Assembly (NCBI GenBank): GCA_963739515.1
Contig: CAVUAO010000003.1
Span: forward strand, 620,001-684,000
Reading direction: 5' to 3'
DNA from: JBFYTX01 sp963739515
Lineage (GTDB): Bacteria; Chloroflexota; Dehalococcoidia; Dehalococcoidales; RBG-16-60-22
Length of the DNA: 64,000 nt
In this document: positions 1 to 9,469 of the stretch, in pieces
Position numbering within the stretch: position 1 is the first letter of the stretch
Layout of the letters: every line of letters begins with the position of its first letter
Program-made: the position numbers and the translations under genes
Notes under the pieces: generated by a model
Seen by the model: the letters and a program-made list of their open reading frames with translations, nothing else
Database searches by the model: none
What the model was told of the DNA's origin: nothing

Positions 1-2047
1 TACGGCATCAAGTTCGGCTCTAACTGGCAGGTAAGCACCCGCAAGCGGGATGTTAAAGACGGCAGCGCCGAAGACGCCACCCGCCAGCCGGAGCAGATAA
101 AAGCCTTCCGGGATACCTGGAAGCTGGGTATACATTCTTACCTTGCTTACCTGCGAGACAGGTTGGTGGTGGCCAGAGAGTTGCTGACAGAAACAGGCAG
201 CGTCTTTGTGCAGATTGGTGATGAGAATGTGCACCTTGTCCGTTGCCTTGATGGATGAGGTATTTGGGAGCGAGAATTTTAACAGTCAAATCGCCTTCAG
301 GACAGCAATGACAAAGCCCGGGCAAGGATTGAATAATGTCTTCGATTACATCCTTTGGTATGGAAAGAACGCTAGTATATTGAAATATAGACAGCTATTT
401 ATTGAAAAGGATTCGGTGCAAAGTGAAAGCTATCATCAAATACAGGCTAGTGTATTACAAAACAAATTCGAATTTGTGTATAAAGGTATCACTTACAATC
501 CGAGAAATGGTTGGAGAACCACAAAGGAAGGCTTAGAGAAGTTAGCAAATGCTGATAGACTCTATATATCGGGTGGAGATAATGGAACGCTTAAGTTTAT
601 CAGGCTTGAAAGTGATTTTCCTTTTAATCAAGTTGATAACTTAATTAGTCAGCAATCGTCTGAACAGAATAAAATTTATGTGGTTCAGACAGCCAATAAA
701 GTAATAGAGCGTTGTGTGTTAATGACCACAGACCCCGGTGACCTGGTGCTTGACCCTACCTGTGGCAGTGGCACTACCGCTTATGTGGCCGAGCAGTGGG
801 GTAGGCGCTGGATAACCATAGATACCAGCCGAGTGGCACTGGCGCTGGCCCGCACCCGGCTCATGGCTGCCCGCTTTCCTTACTACCTGCTGGCAGATTC
901 CCCGGAAGGGATTAAGAAAGAGACAGAGATTACCGGTCGCACGCCACCGGACTATAAGACCGGCGGAGACATCAGGAAAGGCTTTGTATACAAGCGTGTG
1001 CCGCATATCACCCTCAAATCCATCGCCAACAACCCGGATATCAAAGAAGGCATGAGTCGAAAGGAGATAGACGCCGCCATCGCCCGCTACGCCGAGACGG
1101 AAACCCTCTATGACCAGCCATATGAAGATAACAAACGCATCCGTGTCACCGGCCCGTTTACCGTAGAAAGCCTATCTCCGCACCGCGTCATCGCCTTGGA
1201 TGAAGAACGGCCATCCACAGAAAAAGCAGCGCAGAAAGAGGCCGGAATAGGCCAGTTTGAAACCATGATTCTGGATAACCTCAAGAAGGCCGGAGTGCAG
1301 AACACAGTAAAGAACGAACGCCTTAAATTTGACCGCCTTGACCCCTATCCCGGGGAATGGCTCCATGCCGAGGGAGAATACACCGAAAAAGACGGCAAGA
1401 CACGTCATGTGGCCGTTTGCATCGGCCCCGAGCATGGCACCGTAGGGCCGGAACTGGTGAAAGAAGCAGCTAAGGAAGCGGTGAAGGGCGTAGGCTTTGA
1501 CCTGCTGGTAATATGTGGCTTTGCCTTTGACCCTCATGTCTCCGAAGAAGCCAAACGCTATGGCAAATTGAATATTTTAATAACCCGTATGAACCCTGAC
1601 CTGTCCATGGGTGACGAGCTGCTCAAGACGACCGGGGCGGGTAACCTCTTTATGGTCTTTGGCGAGCCGGACGTCGATATCAAGAAACAGAAAGATGGCA
1701 AAGTCACTGTAGAAATCAAAGGCCTGGATGTTTATGACCCGACTACCGGTCAGATACGTAGCAACTCTACTGACGATATCGCCTGCTGGTTCATTGATAC
1801 TGACTATAACGGCGAAAGCTTCTTCGTCCGCCATGCCTACTTCACCGGGGCTGAGGAACCCTATGAAAAACTGCAAAGAGCATTGCGCGCTGAAATAGAC
1901 GAAGCAGTATGGTCTTCCCTCTACTCTACAATCAGTCGCCCCTTCGATATACCCAAAACGGGCAAGATTGCCATTAAGGTCATTAACCATTATGGTGATG
2001 AAGTATTAAAGGTCTATGAGATAAAAGCAACGACTGGACAGCAGTAA
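1..2047 (+). pseudogene. Beta-class (type III Mod-like) DNA methyltransferase, 5'-partial and frameshifted
   Basis: The gene enters from outside the window. Frame 1 (nt 1-258) encodes a typical Mod segment, including GSVFVQIGDENVH, and then hits TGA at 256-258. Frame 2 continues the same protein from about nt 251 (MDEVFGSENF) to 2047. A single-base difference near 240-250 therefore splits it. Motif I, DPTCGSGTT (nt 752-778), follows the recognition region, which is the beta-class order; the DPPY motif would lie upstream. The 279-715 stretch between them, the expected target-recognition domain, is clearly AT-richer than both flanks. The roughly 350 residues after motif I form the usual C-terminal extension of large Mod proteins. 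No Res helicase follows; 24 nt downstream is a STAND NTPase gene. The frameshift could be real inactivation or a sequence error. Confidence 0.85.
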
Positions 2048-2071
2048 TGGTAGGCTCACGGAGGTTAAGAT

Positions 2072-5000
2072 ATGACAGCGGATCAAGAACTAGCTAAGTC
2101 GTTGCTTGAAATGGATGAAGGCCCTACCGTTGACTTTAAGAGCTCAAGTTATAAGTTCACTAATGATCACTACAAGGCGCTATTTGTTAAAGATATTATC
2201 TCGATGGCAAATACCCCGCGTGAGGGGAGTTCATATATACTGACCGGGGTTTCTCGATACGCCGGCGGTAAAAAAGAAATCAAAGGTGTTTCCGAGCATC
2301 CAGATGATGCGAATCTCCAACAATTACTTATCGGTAAGGTACGCCCACTTCCTACGTTTCATTATAGGTCTTTACAATATGGGGTTTTTAGTCTTGGTAT
2401 TATAGAGATACCGTCCAAGAGGAATGGGCCGTATGTCCCTATAAAGGATTTTGGCGATACCCTTCATAGGGATGTCGTTTATTTTCGTCGTGGTTCTTCG
2501 AACGATGTCGCTAGACCCGAGGATCTAAGGGAGATTGTAGCCTGGATGAGTAAAGGAGACGAATCGGCCAAAATCATTCTAGAAACGCCTTCGAGCGGAA
2601 CTGCTACTTGGGATCTATTCTTTGAAACATGCGAAAAGTTCAGACCAGGATGGCGGTATGTTTTATGTCTTAACGGAAACGGAATGTCAGGTATAAATCA
2701 ACTAAATGCACTTGGGCGTGTGGATTGGGGAATGGTAATTGATTTTGATCCCTGCACTGATACAACAGGTATCTTTCCTGTGGTTAAGCCCGAACTCGAA
2801 GTGTCACGATCAGTTCATCTAAGAATGTTGGATGATAAAGTAGTGTTTAATCTTGATAGGGGTACGTATTGGTTTGCAGGTTCTGGAGTATCAAATCGCC
2901 CCACAACTCTGTGCGGTGCCGATTGGAGGTCATGGTATTTAAAATACTCAGGTAACTTACATTCAACTGCGTTAGAATTCGTAAAAGCTGCTGGCGAGCG
3001 GCCAATAATAGTTATTTCCTTAATTGATGATCCGAACTTCGTGAGAAGTATATGCGAGGCTTTCTTAAGTTCTGGTGGAGATTCGGTCAAATTCGTATTT
3101 GGTTCAAACAGAGCGCCTGAATTCGGAGCTTTATCTGACACATTCGGGGGATTGGCTGTGCCGATTGGACTAGATGAAATTTGCCAAGGTTTATCAAAGA
3201 CAATTAATCCCAAGTCTTGCATAGAGGCGATCGAACTTCCTGGATGGGAAGAGCAAAAAGTCGCGATTCCCCCAGATAAAGTACCGTGGCTAGAAGAAAA
3301 CGTTGAATTTGTACGCGCTTCGGAATCGGGAGAATCTAACCGCCAAGAGTTTCTTCGTGGTAAGCTAATTTCTTGGGGAGGACTGGAACTTCATTACGAT
3401 ATAGACCGCGAAAAAACAAACTCTCTTGAAAATAGAATCGAGCGCGACTTGCGAGATCGTTCGATTAGAATACATTACGTATATCATTGGCCAGGATCAG
3501 GAGGAACAACGATTGCCCGCCGTATAACATTTAATTTGCACAAGAAATACCCAGTAGTATCACTCCAAAAGTATACTGGTAATGAGACAGTTGGTCGACT
3601 AAGGTACATATTCGATTTAACCCGAGCTCCTCTATTAGTTTTAGTTGAGGGTTCTGACATACCCATTTCAGCCGTATACGAGTTACGAGATGAAGCTCTA
3701 AGACAACAGTTACCCATCGTATTTCTAGTTGTACTTCGGACTTTTGACCCCATAGCCGAAAAAGAAAACATAGTATTTGTTCCTGCTACCTTAAATATAG
3801 CTGAGGCGAAGCTTTTTGCAGCGTCTTATGCAGAGATTAAACCAGATGCTAAAGCACAATTGCTATCACTTGTGGCTAGCCCAGATATTTTACGTAGAAA
3901 TGTGTTTTTTTTCGGGCTTGTCACCTTCGAGAAAAACCTCGTTTCTATTGGAGACTACGTAAGCCGACGGATACGAACAAGCACTGCCGTACAACAGGAG
4001 ATACTAGTCCATCTTGCAATAGCCTATAAATATGGACAAAAGGCGCTTCCAGAGCAAGTATTCGCTAACTTGCTGGGGTTGCCACAGAATCGAATCGTTC
4101 AACTTGATTCTGTGTTACCAGGACCGATACAGGAGATAATCATACAAGAGTCTCAATCAAATTGGCGACCGGCTCACACATTAATTGCCCAAGAGTTACT
4201 TGAGCAGATACTCGCCGGTAACGCGCCAGATAGGCGAGTATGGACTCAGAATCTATCAAGCTGGGCCTGCAAATTCATAGACTTATGTGCTGGAGTACGC
4301 AAGACTATAAGTGACCAACTGATAGACGTATTGAATCGCATATTTATTTTAAGAGAATACGGAGAATTGGTTGGCTCGGAATCTGCGATAACATCAAAAT
4401 ACGCCCAAATAATTGACGAAATTGATAACACATCGGGGAAAATAACAGTATTTCGCAAACTAGTAGAGTCTTTTCCCAGTAATGCACACTATTGGGGACA
4501 CCTAGGTAGAATATATGCTCTAGAAATTCGAGATTACAACAAAGCCAAGGAAGCCATCAATACTGCCTTAAGTTTAGAACCTAATCATTATATATTATTA
4601 CATATGAAAGGGATGGTACTAAGGCAAGAAGCGTATGAAGCGATGAATCATTGCCTTCTAACAAAATCATGTTCAGTCGACGAGATGACGATAATTAAAA
4701 GTTTAGTTGAACAAGCTGGCAAGGAATTCGCTGCAGCAAGACTTACGGCTCCACCTCAAGAGGAGCATGCCCATGTATCTGATATACAGATGATAATTCG
4801 TACGGTTGATTTCGGATTTCAGATGTCTAGTCTTGCACGTGAGGAATTTTTAATTTCTCCTCAAAATGACTGGTATCGGGAGCTTCTGAATCTGGCTGAG
4901 GATATCTTGTCTGAGTTAAAAAGGAAATTTGAGGGATGGGAGCTTGATCAGTATATCGTCTCCTGTGAAACTAGTATCAGGTCTATCTATGGAGACTTCG

Positions 5001-5731
5001 CTCGTGTTTTGGAAGGTTTGAGGAACTATCTTGATCGTTCAGGTGTTTATAAACCTCCTCTAAGGAAACAGTTAGCTCATGTTTACTTGAGAAGAAGTAA
5101 TGGCTCTTGGGATGACTTGTCACAGAGGGATTTGCAACATATTGCCGACCTGATGACCGATAACATTCGAGATAACCCAGCAGACGATAAAAGTATTTCT
5201 ACATGGTTCCAGAGTGTACGAAGAATTTCCGGATATGATATGCAACAAGCAATCGAACGGCTAACTTACTGGAAAGCTAATAGCCTGTCTATAGATGCAA
5301 AGTTTTATATATATATCTTGCATGTTTTAATTGTCATTGATGGATCAGTAGCTTTTAAAAACAAAGCAAAAGATCTTATAGTTGAATGTAGTAAGGCAGC
5401 CGGTGTTTTGCATAATCGGCATAATAGTATTGAGTGGTATGGTAAAGGAAGTGGGATGAATAGGATTGTTTACCACCGTCGGCTTGGGAAATGGGAGGAT
5501 GAATTTGAAAAGCAGGCGTTGTTACAAATAATGGATGGTCAAATTTCGAGTATTTCTGGACCAGAAGCTGGGAAAATTGAAATGACCTCGGGACTCGAAG
5601 TATTTTTTGTGCCGAATAGAGGATATAAAGGAACAACCTACGCAAAGGGTCGAGATGAAAATAAAAAGGTCAAGTTTTTCCTTGCTTTTAGTTATGATGG
5701 GCTAAGGGCTTGGTCAGTTAGGGATGCCTAG
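2072..5731 (+). CDS. SAMD9/Schlafen-like STAND NTPase (AlbA_2 - P-loop - TPR - OB), predicted antiviral effector
   Basis: The 1219-residue protein has an N-terminal AlbA_2/Schlafen-like domain (about 10-150; VDFKSSS, FVKDIISMANT). An unassigned 165-400 region may be SIR2-like, but the call is weak. A Walker A-like loop PGSGGTTIARR lies near residue 475 and a hydrophobic strand ending VLVEGSD near 525 looks like Walker B. A TPR-like segment is at about 800-850 (NKAKEAINTALSLEPN). The C-terminus (1163-1218) resembles the OB-like end of SAMD9, with VFFVPN and KVKFFLAFSYDGLRAW. This domain order matches SAMD9-family proteins, which are regarded as innate-immunity STAND NTPases. The ATG follows GGAGG by 8 nt. 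The gene is AT-rich compared with the rest of the window and forms an operon with the methyltransferase. Function is inferred from architecture and island context. Confidence 0.75.
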   Translation: MTADQELAKSLLEMDEGPTVDFKSSSYKFTNDHYKALFVKDIISMANTPREGSSYILTGVSRYAGGKKEIKGVSEHPDDANLQQLLIGKVRPLPTFHYRSLQYGVFSLGIIEIPSKRNGPYVPIKDFGDTLHRDVVYFRRGSSNDVARPEDLREIVAWMSKGDESAKIILETPSSGTATWDLFFETCEKFRPGWRYVLCLNGNGMSGINQLNALGRVDWGMVIDFDPCTDTTGIFPVVKPELEVSRSVHLRMLDDKVVFNLDRGTYWFAGSGVSNRPTTLCGADWRSWYLKYSGNLHSTALEFVKAAGERPIIVISLIDDPNFVRSICEAFLSSGGDSVKFVFGSNRAPEFGALSDTFGGLAVPIGLDEICQGLSKTINPKSCIEAIELPGWEEQKVAIPPDKVPWLEENVEFVRASESGESNRQEFLRGKLISWGGLELHYDIDREKTNSLENRIERDLRDRSIRIHYVYHWPGSGGTTIARRITFNLHKKYPVVSLQKYTGNETVGRLRYIFDLTRAPLLVLVEGSDIPISAVYELRDEALRQQLPIVFLVVLRTFDPIAEKENIVFVPATLNIAEAKLFAASYAEIKPDAKAQLLSLVASPDILRRNVFFFGLVTFEKNLVSIGDYVSRRIRTSTAVQQEILVHLAIAYKYGQKALPEQVFANLLGLPQNRIVQLDSVLPGPIQEIIIQESQSNWRPAHTLIAQELLEQILAGNAPDRRVWTQNLSSWACKFIDLCAGVRKTISDQLIDVLNRIFILREYGELVGSESAITSKYAQIIDEIDNTSGKITVFRKLVESFPSNAHYWGHLGRIYALEIRDYNKAKEAINTALSLEPNHYILLHMKGMVLRQEAYEAMNHCLLTKSCSVDEMTIIKSLVEQAGKEFAAARLTAPPQEEHAHVSDIQMIIRTVDFGFQMSSLAREEFLISPQNDWYRELLNLAEDILSELKRKFEGWELDQYIVSCETSIRSIYGDFARVLEGLRNYLDRSGVYKPPLRKQLAHVYLRRSNGSWDDLSQRDLQHIADLMTDNIRDNPADDKSISTWFQSVRRISGYDMQQAIERLTYWKANSLSIDAKFYIYILHVLIVIDGSVAFKNKAKDLIVECSKAAGVLHNRHNSIEWYGKGSGMNRIVYHRRLGKWEDEFEKQALLQIMDGQISSISGPEAGKIEMTSGLEVFFVPNRGYKGTTYAKGRDENKKVKFFLAFSYDGLRAWSVRDA

Positions 5732-5979
5732 AGGATCGTTAGCGAATCTGCGAGTTGGGTTATAGGTATTAAGGAAACTGATGTAAGGATGATTTCATGG
5801 AAAATTTGCCCCTACTCAATCTACCCGCCCCACGCCCCACCTAATGATAACTTACCTATTTGAACGTGAGAGGCTGTAAATTTTAATCCTACGCCCTGCC
5901 AGACTAGCTATACGGCTTGAGAACACAAAAAAATAGGGCTAGCCGAGCCATATAGACCCGGCCAGCCCTATAAGCAGTA
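5732..5979. other. Short gene-free gap between the STAND gene and the integrase
   Basis: The gap between convergent genes holds one clear element, the integrase terminator listed separately. I see no start codon with a ribosome site leading into a convincing protein. Confidence 0.5.
5927..5971 (-). terminator. Intrinsic terminator of the integrase gene
   Basis: Read on the minus strand just past the integrase stop, an ATAGGGCTGGCCGGG arm pairs with CTCGGCTAGCCCTAT and is followed by seven T residues. Confidence 0.8.
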
Positions 5980-6951
5980 TTAATCACCCGATAATGGGGC
6001 GTATTTCCTGGCCTCGTCCTCGGCTTCCTGTTCGCCGATGTGAACATATACCTGGTCAGTGATGGCAACCGAGGAGTGGCCTAGCAGACGGCTAATGACT
6101 TCTATCCTTGCTCCGTTTTTAAGGGCATGGGTGGCGAAGTAATGCCTTAACTGGTGCGGGGTGATTGGTTTAATGCCAAGGCGTTTACAGAGGCGTCTGA
6201 AGGTTTTTTCAAGAGATCGTATTCCCTGATACCCAAGTTTATTGTCCGCAGGGAATAGGTATTTCTCGCCCTTAGACTGTGTCGTGGTATATTCCCTGAG
6301 TAAGTCCCCTACCACCGGAGAAAAGTAAACCATCCGCTCTTTCCTTCCCTTGCCTAGAACCCTAATCTGACCGCCTTCAAGGTCAAGGTTGTCCCGTAGA
6401 ATAGAGCAAGCCTCTGTAATCCTTAGGCCGGTGTTTACGAAGATGGCAATTAGCAATCTATCTCTTAGCCTTTGCTGTGACCCTTGCCAGGCTTCCAATA
6501 ATTTTTGAACGTCCTCGGCAGGCGGGGCTTTTCGGATTACTTTGGCGACCTTCATGAGCTTCATACCCTTGACGGGATTCGTCAGCCATAACCCCTGTTC
6601 TTCAAGGAAGCTAAAGAATGATTTCAGGGCTTTCTGGTCGTTCCTTACTTTGGTAGGAGTAACGACCTTAAGTCTCTCTGCTAGATACGCCCTAACTTCT
6701 CGGTTAGTGGGTACTGGATATTGCTCTAGTAGCTTCCTTATAGTTCTGGAGTAAAGCTCTACCGTGCCCTCGGTTAAGCCCCTTAGCCTGAGTTCACTTT
6801 GCCAATCAGAAACACCATCGGCGGGCTTTTCAAGTATATTTTTTGGCCCGGATTGAAGCGCCTGAATAAGTGCTTGCCTGTCTACTGGCGAGAGTTTTTG
6901 CAGGGCAGAGAGAATGGACTGAAAATCGGAACTATCAGCCTTACTTGCCAT
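5980..6951 (-). CDS. Tyrosine recombinase / phage-type integrase (XerC/D-like)
   Basis: A 323-residue site-specific recombinase with an N-terminal SAM-like core-binding domain (about 45-130) and a C-terminal catalytic domain. Visible catalytic residues are Arg177 (TGLRITE), a beta-hairpin Lys around 201-204 (KGRKER), His266 and Arg269 (HQLRH), His292 (LLGHSS) and Tyr302 (VYVHI). I start it at the ATG at 6951, since the longer upstream frame runs through the tRNA gene. A TATAAT element sits only 6 nt upstream of that ATG and there is no ribosome site, so the mRNA is probably leaderless. The gene points away from the tRNA 3' end, the usual layout of an integrative element inserted at a tRNA; it probably mobilises the 1-7 kb island. 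Confidence 0.9.
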   Translation of the reverse strand: MASKADSSDFQSILSALQKLSPVDRQALIQALQSGPKNILEKPADGVSDWQSELRLRGLTEGTVELYSRTIRKLLEQYPVPTNREVRAYLAERLKVVTPTKVRNDQKALKSFFSFLEEQGLWLTNPVKGMKLMKVAKVIRKAPPAEDVQKLLEAWQGSQQRLRDRLLIAIFVNTGLRITEACSILRDNLDLEGGQIRVLGKGRKERMVYFSPVVGDLLREYTTTQSKGEKYLFPADNKLGYQGIRSLEKTFRRLCKRLGIKPITPHQLRHYFATHALKNGARIEVISRLLGHSSVAITDQVYVHIGEQEAEDEARKYAPLSGD

Positions 6952-6957
6952 AATGGT

Positions 6958-6986
6958 ATTATAGCATCGTTCAGGCTCTAGTTGAA
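6958..6986 (-). promoter_or_regulatory. Candidate leaderless promoter of the integrase
   Basis: A consensus TATAAT (6958-6963) lies 6 nt upstream of the integrase ATG, with a weak TTCAAC at -35 (6981-6986) after 17 nt. Transcription would begin at or within a base or two of the ATG. Confidence 0.5.
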
Positions 6987-6991
6987 ATGAA

Positions 6992-7021
6992 TACAGCCCC
7001 CCATTTTTTAGGAGGGCTGCA
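6992..7021 (-). terminator. Hairpin downstream of tRNA-Met
   Basis: CAGCCCTCC pairs with GGGGGGCTG around a TAAAAAAT loop, starting 10 nt after the tRNA 3' end on the minus strand. It has one mismatch and only a weak following T run. Confidence 0.55.
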
Positions 7022-7031
7022 TTAATCTCAT

Positions 7032-7106
<75 letters not shown>

Positions 7107-7122
7107 TCGAAGCGCAACTTTA

Positions 7123-7151
7123 AGTATATGCCTTAATCTAAGGGGTGTCAA
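7123..7151 (-). promoter_or_regulatory. Sigma70-type promoter of tRNA-fMet
   Basis: A perfect TTGACA (7146-7151), a 17-nt spacer and TATACT (7123-7128) lie immediately upstream of the tRNA on the minus strand. Confidence 0.8.
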
Positions 7152-7247
7152 GCGTGAAAGGACGAAGCAACCCATATTTGGGTTAACGGATTGATTCGTT
7201 GCGGAGTTCACACTGAGTGAAGCGAACGTGCTCCTCGCAATGACAGC

Positions 7248-8105
7248 CTATTTCTGGGCTTCCTGGGCGGCGCGCTTGCGGTGGTCTTCCAGATAGCGCC
7301 GGGCGAAGCGGTCGCGACCGAGAAGAAGGTCGGCGGAGAGCACGGCGGGGAGGACCTTGGCCGCGTCCGCGATAAGGGCAGTGCCGCCGGCTTCGATGAC
7401 CATCGCCATCCAGGCGTTATTCAGAGTGGGGCGATCCGGCATACCGAAGGAGATGTTGCTGGCGCCCATCGTCATGTTCAGGCCGAGCTCGGTGCGGATA
7501 CGGTGCAGGGCATCAAGAACGTCCTTGGCTGCTTTGGGGTCGGCACCGATGGGAAACGTCATAACGTCGATAATGATATCTTCCTTGGGAACGCCCATTT
7601 TAGCGCAGGCTTCAACGATTTTATAGGCGACCGCCACGCGGCGGTCGGCGCTCTTGGGAATACCCTCGTCATCCTGGGCCAGGCCGATCACGGCCGCGCC
7701 GTATTCCTTAATTAACGGCAGGATAAACTCCAGGCGTTTTTTTTCACCGCTGATGGAGTTGACCAGCGGTTTCCCTTTGTAGGCTTTCAAGCCTGCTTCC
7801 AGGGCATCGGCGTTAGGGCTATCGATGCAGAGAGGCACGTCAACCGTATCCTGGATGAGCTTAATAGCCTCGGGCAGGAGTATTACATCTTTGACGCCCG
7901 GAGCGTTCACGTTACAGTCGAGAATAGCCGCGCCGGCGGCTACCTGCTCCAGGGCTTCCTTCTTCACGATGGAAAGGTCGCCCGCTCTCAGGGCGTCCGC
8001 CAGCTTCTTCTTGCCGGTCGGGTTGATGCGCTCGCCGATGATGACTGTCGCACGGTCATAGGAAATAATGACTTCTTTCGTGGGCGTAGATACTTTTGTG
8101 TCCAT
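7248..8105 (-). CDS. Methyltetrahydrofolate:corrinoid methyltransferase (DHPS-like, MtvA/MtoA/AcsE type)
   Basis: A 285-residue pterin-binding TIM-barrel protein. Family features include ERINPTGKK near residue 27, LDCNVNAPG (first Asp/Asn cluster), CIDSPN, VNSIS, a DVMTFPIG strand and MGASNISFGMP, all matching the MetH/AcsE pterin-binding fold. It would exchange the methyl group between a corrinoid protein and tetrahydrofolate in the cytoplasm. It is the last gene of the operon that begins with the corrinoid protein at 17152, which sets its role as the common second methyltransferase that passes methyl groups to folate. AAGGAG precedes the ATG by 7 nt. A DHPS role in folate synthesis is unlikely, given this context and the lack of folate genes. 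Confidence 0.88.
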   Translation of the reverse strand: MDTKVSTPTKEVIISYDRATVIIGERINPTGKKKLADALRAGDLSIVKKEALEQVAAGAAILDCNVNAPGVKDVILLPEAIKLIQDTVDVPLCIDSPNADALEAGLKAYKGKPLVNSISGEKKRLEFILPLIKEYGAAVIGLAQDDEGIPKSADRRVAVAYKIVEACAKMGVPKEDIIIDVMTFPIGADPKAAKDVLDALHRIRTELGLNMTMGASNISFGMPDRPTLNNAWMAMVIEAGGTALIADAAKVLPAVLSADLLLGRDRFARRYLEDHRKRAAQEAQK

Positions 8106-8122
8106 TTTATTTTCTCCTTGTC

Positions 8123-9460
8123 CTATTTATAAACTCCGTATTCTTTGACGGCGGCCATCATCGCCCGGAGGTTGTCCGGATTGCCTTCGTTCATGCCGGC
8201 CGCTCCGGTCAAGATATAGCCGCCGCCCGGGGCGCAGGTCTCGATAAGCCGGCGGCAGTACTCCTTGACCTCTTGCGGCGACTTGGTATAAAGCACCGAT
8301 GACGGCACGTTCCCGGCGATGCAGGCGGAACCACCGAGGACCTTCTTCGCCCGGGCCATATCGATATCCTCAAAACTCCAAAGCGCGGAACCCCGGGGCA
8401 GGTCTTTGATGACCTCCAGGCGGGCGCCGTAACGCCCCTCGGCGAAGGGATAAGGACCAACTCCTTCCTCGATCATGCCCATCAGCACCCGGCGGTAGGT
8501 CGGCCAGTAAAAGGTCTCGAACTGCTTGGGGGACATGAAACTCTCGTCGCCTTTGTGAAGGGGCATGAAGCAAAGCGGACAGCCGGTGGCATCCGCCGCG
8601 GCGACCGCCCCCCTGATTGTATTGGGGACGACCTTTTCCATAGCTTCGTGCAGTCTTTCTGGCTGGCGGTACATATCCATGACCATGCCCTGGGTGCCGC
8701 GCAACATATCTACGATGGAATCAAACGGCGCTCCCCCCATCCCTCCTCCCCGGAGAGTGGGGATACCGGCGGCCAGAGAGGCCAGGTTCAGCTCGGCGAT
8801 GACCTTCTGCCACTTGACGACCTCTTTGCCGGCCTCGATCAAGGTCTTTAGAGCTGCCTCGACCTCCGGGTCAGCGAAAGCGGCATAGAAAGGCAAAGGG
8901 ACGCCCATCATAGCGCCCATCGGGGGCAGCTTGCGGAAGGGCTCGAAAGCCCCTACTACGCGCGGCAGAAAAACGCGCCACCAGAAATCGGCGGGATTGC
9001 CGAGCAACAATGGGTATTCGTCCGCTTTCATGTATTCGCCTTCGACGAACTGGTAGAGTGAAGCCTTGTCCGGCAGGCCGTGGCCCGGCCACTTATGGAG
9101 ACGGTGGTCGGTCATGTCCAGCGGTTTGCCGGGGAAAACCAGCGATGGGCCAGTAAAAGTGTCCATGTCGAACTCGGCGATGAACTTGAGATAGGCTTTC
9201 TTCAACTTTTCGAAGTCGTACATCACTTCCTTGAGAGTGTAGCCGGCGTTGAAGACGGGATAAACCCCGGAAGGCAGCATGCAGGGCACGCGGTCCGGCT
9301 CTTCCAGCTTGATGGCCTTGATAAAGCGGGTCGTGCGCTCTTTATAAAGCTTCTCCGCTTCTTTGTTTTTGAATTTAATATCCGGGTTCAGCCAGCGCTT
9401 GAAACGCTCTTCGCGCTTTTGCTGCCAGGTCAGCTTTTCCCAGTTGGCAACGCCTTCCAT
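8123..9460 (-). CDS. UroD-family corrinoid methyltransferase, paralogue 6
   Basis: At 445 residues it is longer than heme-pathway UroD (about 350), with an N-terminal block starting NWEKLTWQQKREERFKRW that all six paralogues share. The UroD-like barrel carries MPLHKGDES, an acidic FAEGRY segment and CIAGNVPSS, then CAPGGGYILTG. MtaA/CmuA relatives bind zinc and activate a methyl donor or acceptor thiol for transfer to or from a corrinoid. Here the HxC zinc motif reads HKG. It probably methylates the single corrinoid protein of the operon from a specific substrate. The adjacent MeTr gene starts 17 nt downstream. It is unlikely to make heme. Confidence 0.85.
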   Translation of the reverse strand: MEGVANWEKLTWQQKREERFKRWLNPDIKFKNKEAEKLYKERTTRFIKAIKLEEPDRVPCMLPSGVYPVFNAGYTLKEVMYDFEKLKKAYLKFIAEFDMDTFTGPSLVFPGKPLDMTDHRLHKWPGHGLPDKASLYQFVEGEYMKADEYPLLLGNPADFWWRVFLPRVVGAFEPFRKLPPMGAMMGVPLPFYAAFADPEVEAALKTLIEAGKEVVKWQKVIAELNLASLAAGIPTLRGGGMGGAPFDSIVDMLRGTQGMVMDMYRQPERLHEAMEKVVPNTIRGAVAAADATGCPLCFMPLHKGDESFMSPKQFETFYWPTYRRVLMGMIEEGVGPYPFAEGRYGARLEVIKDLPRGSALWSFEDIDMARAKKVLGGSACIAGNVPSSVLYTKSPQEVKEYCRRLIETCAPGGGYILTGAAGMNEGNPDNLRAMMAAVKEYGVYK

Positions 9461-9469
9461 AATAGCCTC

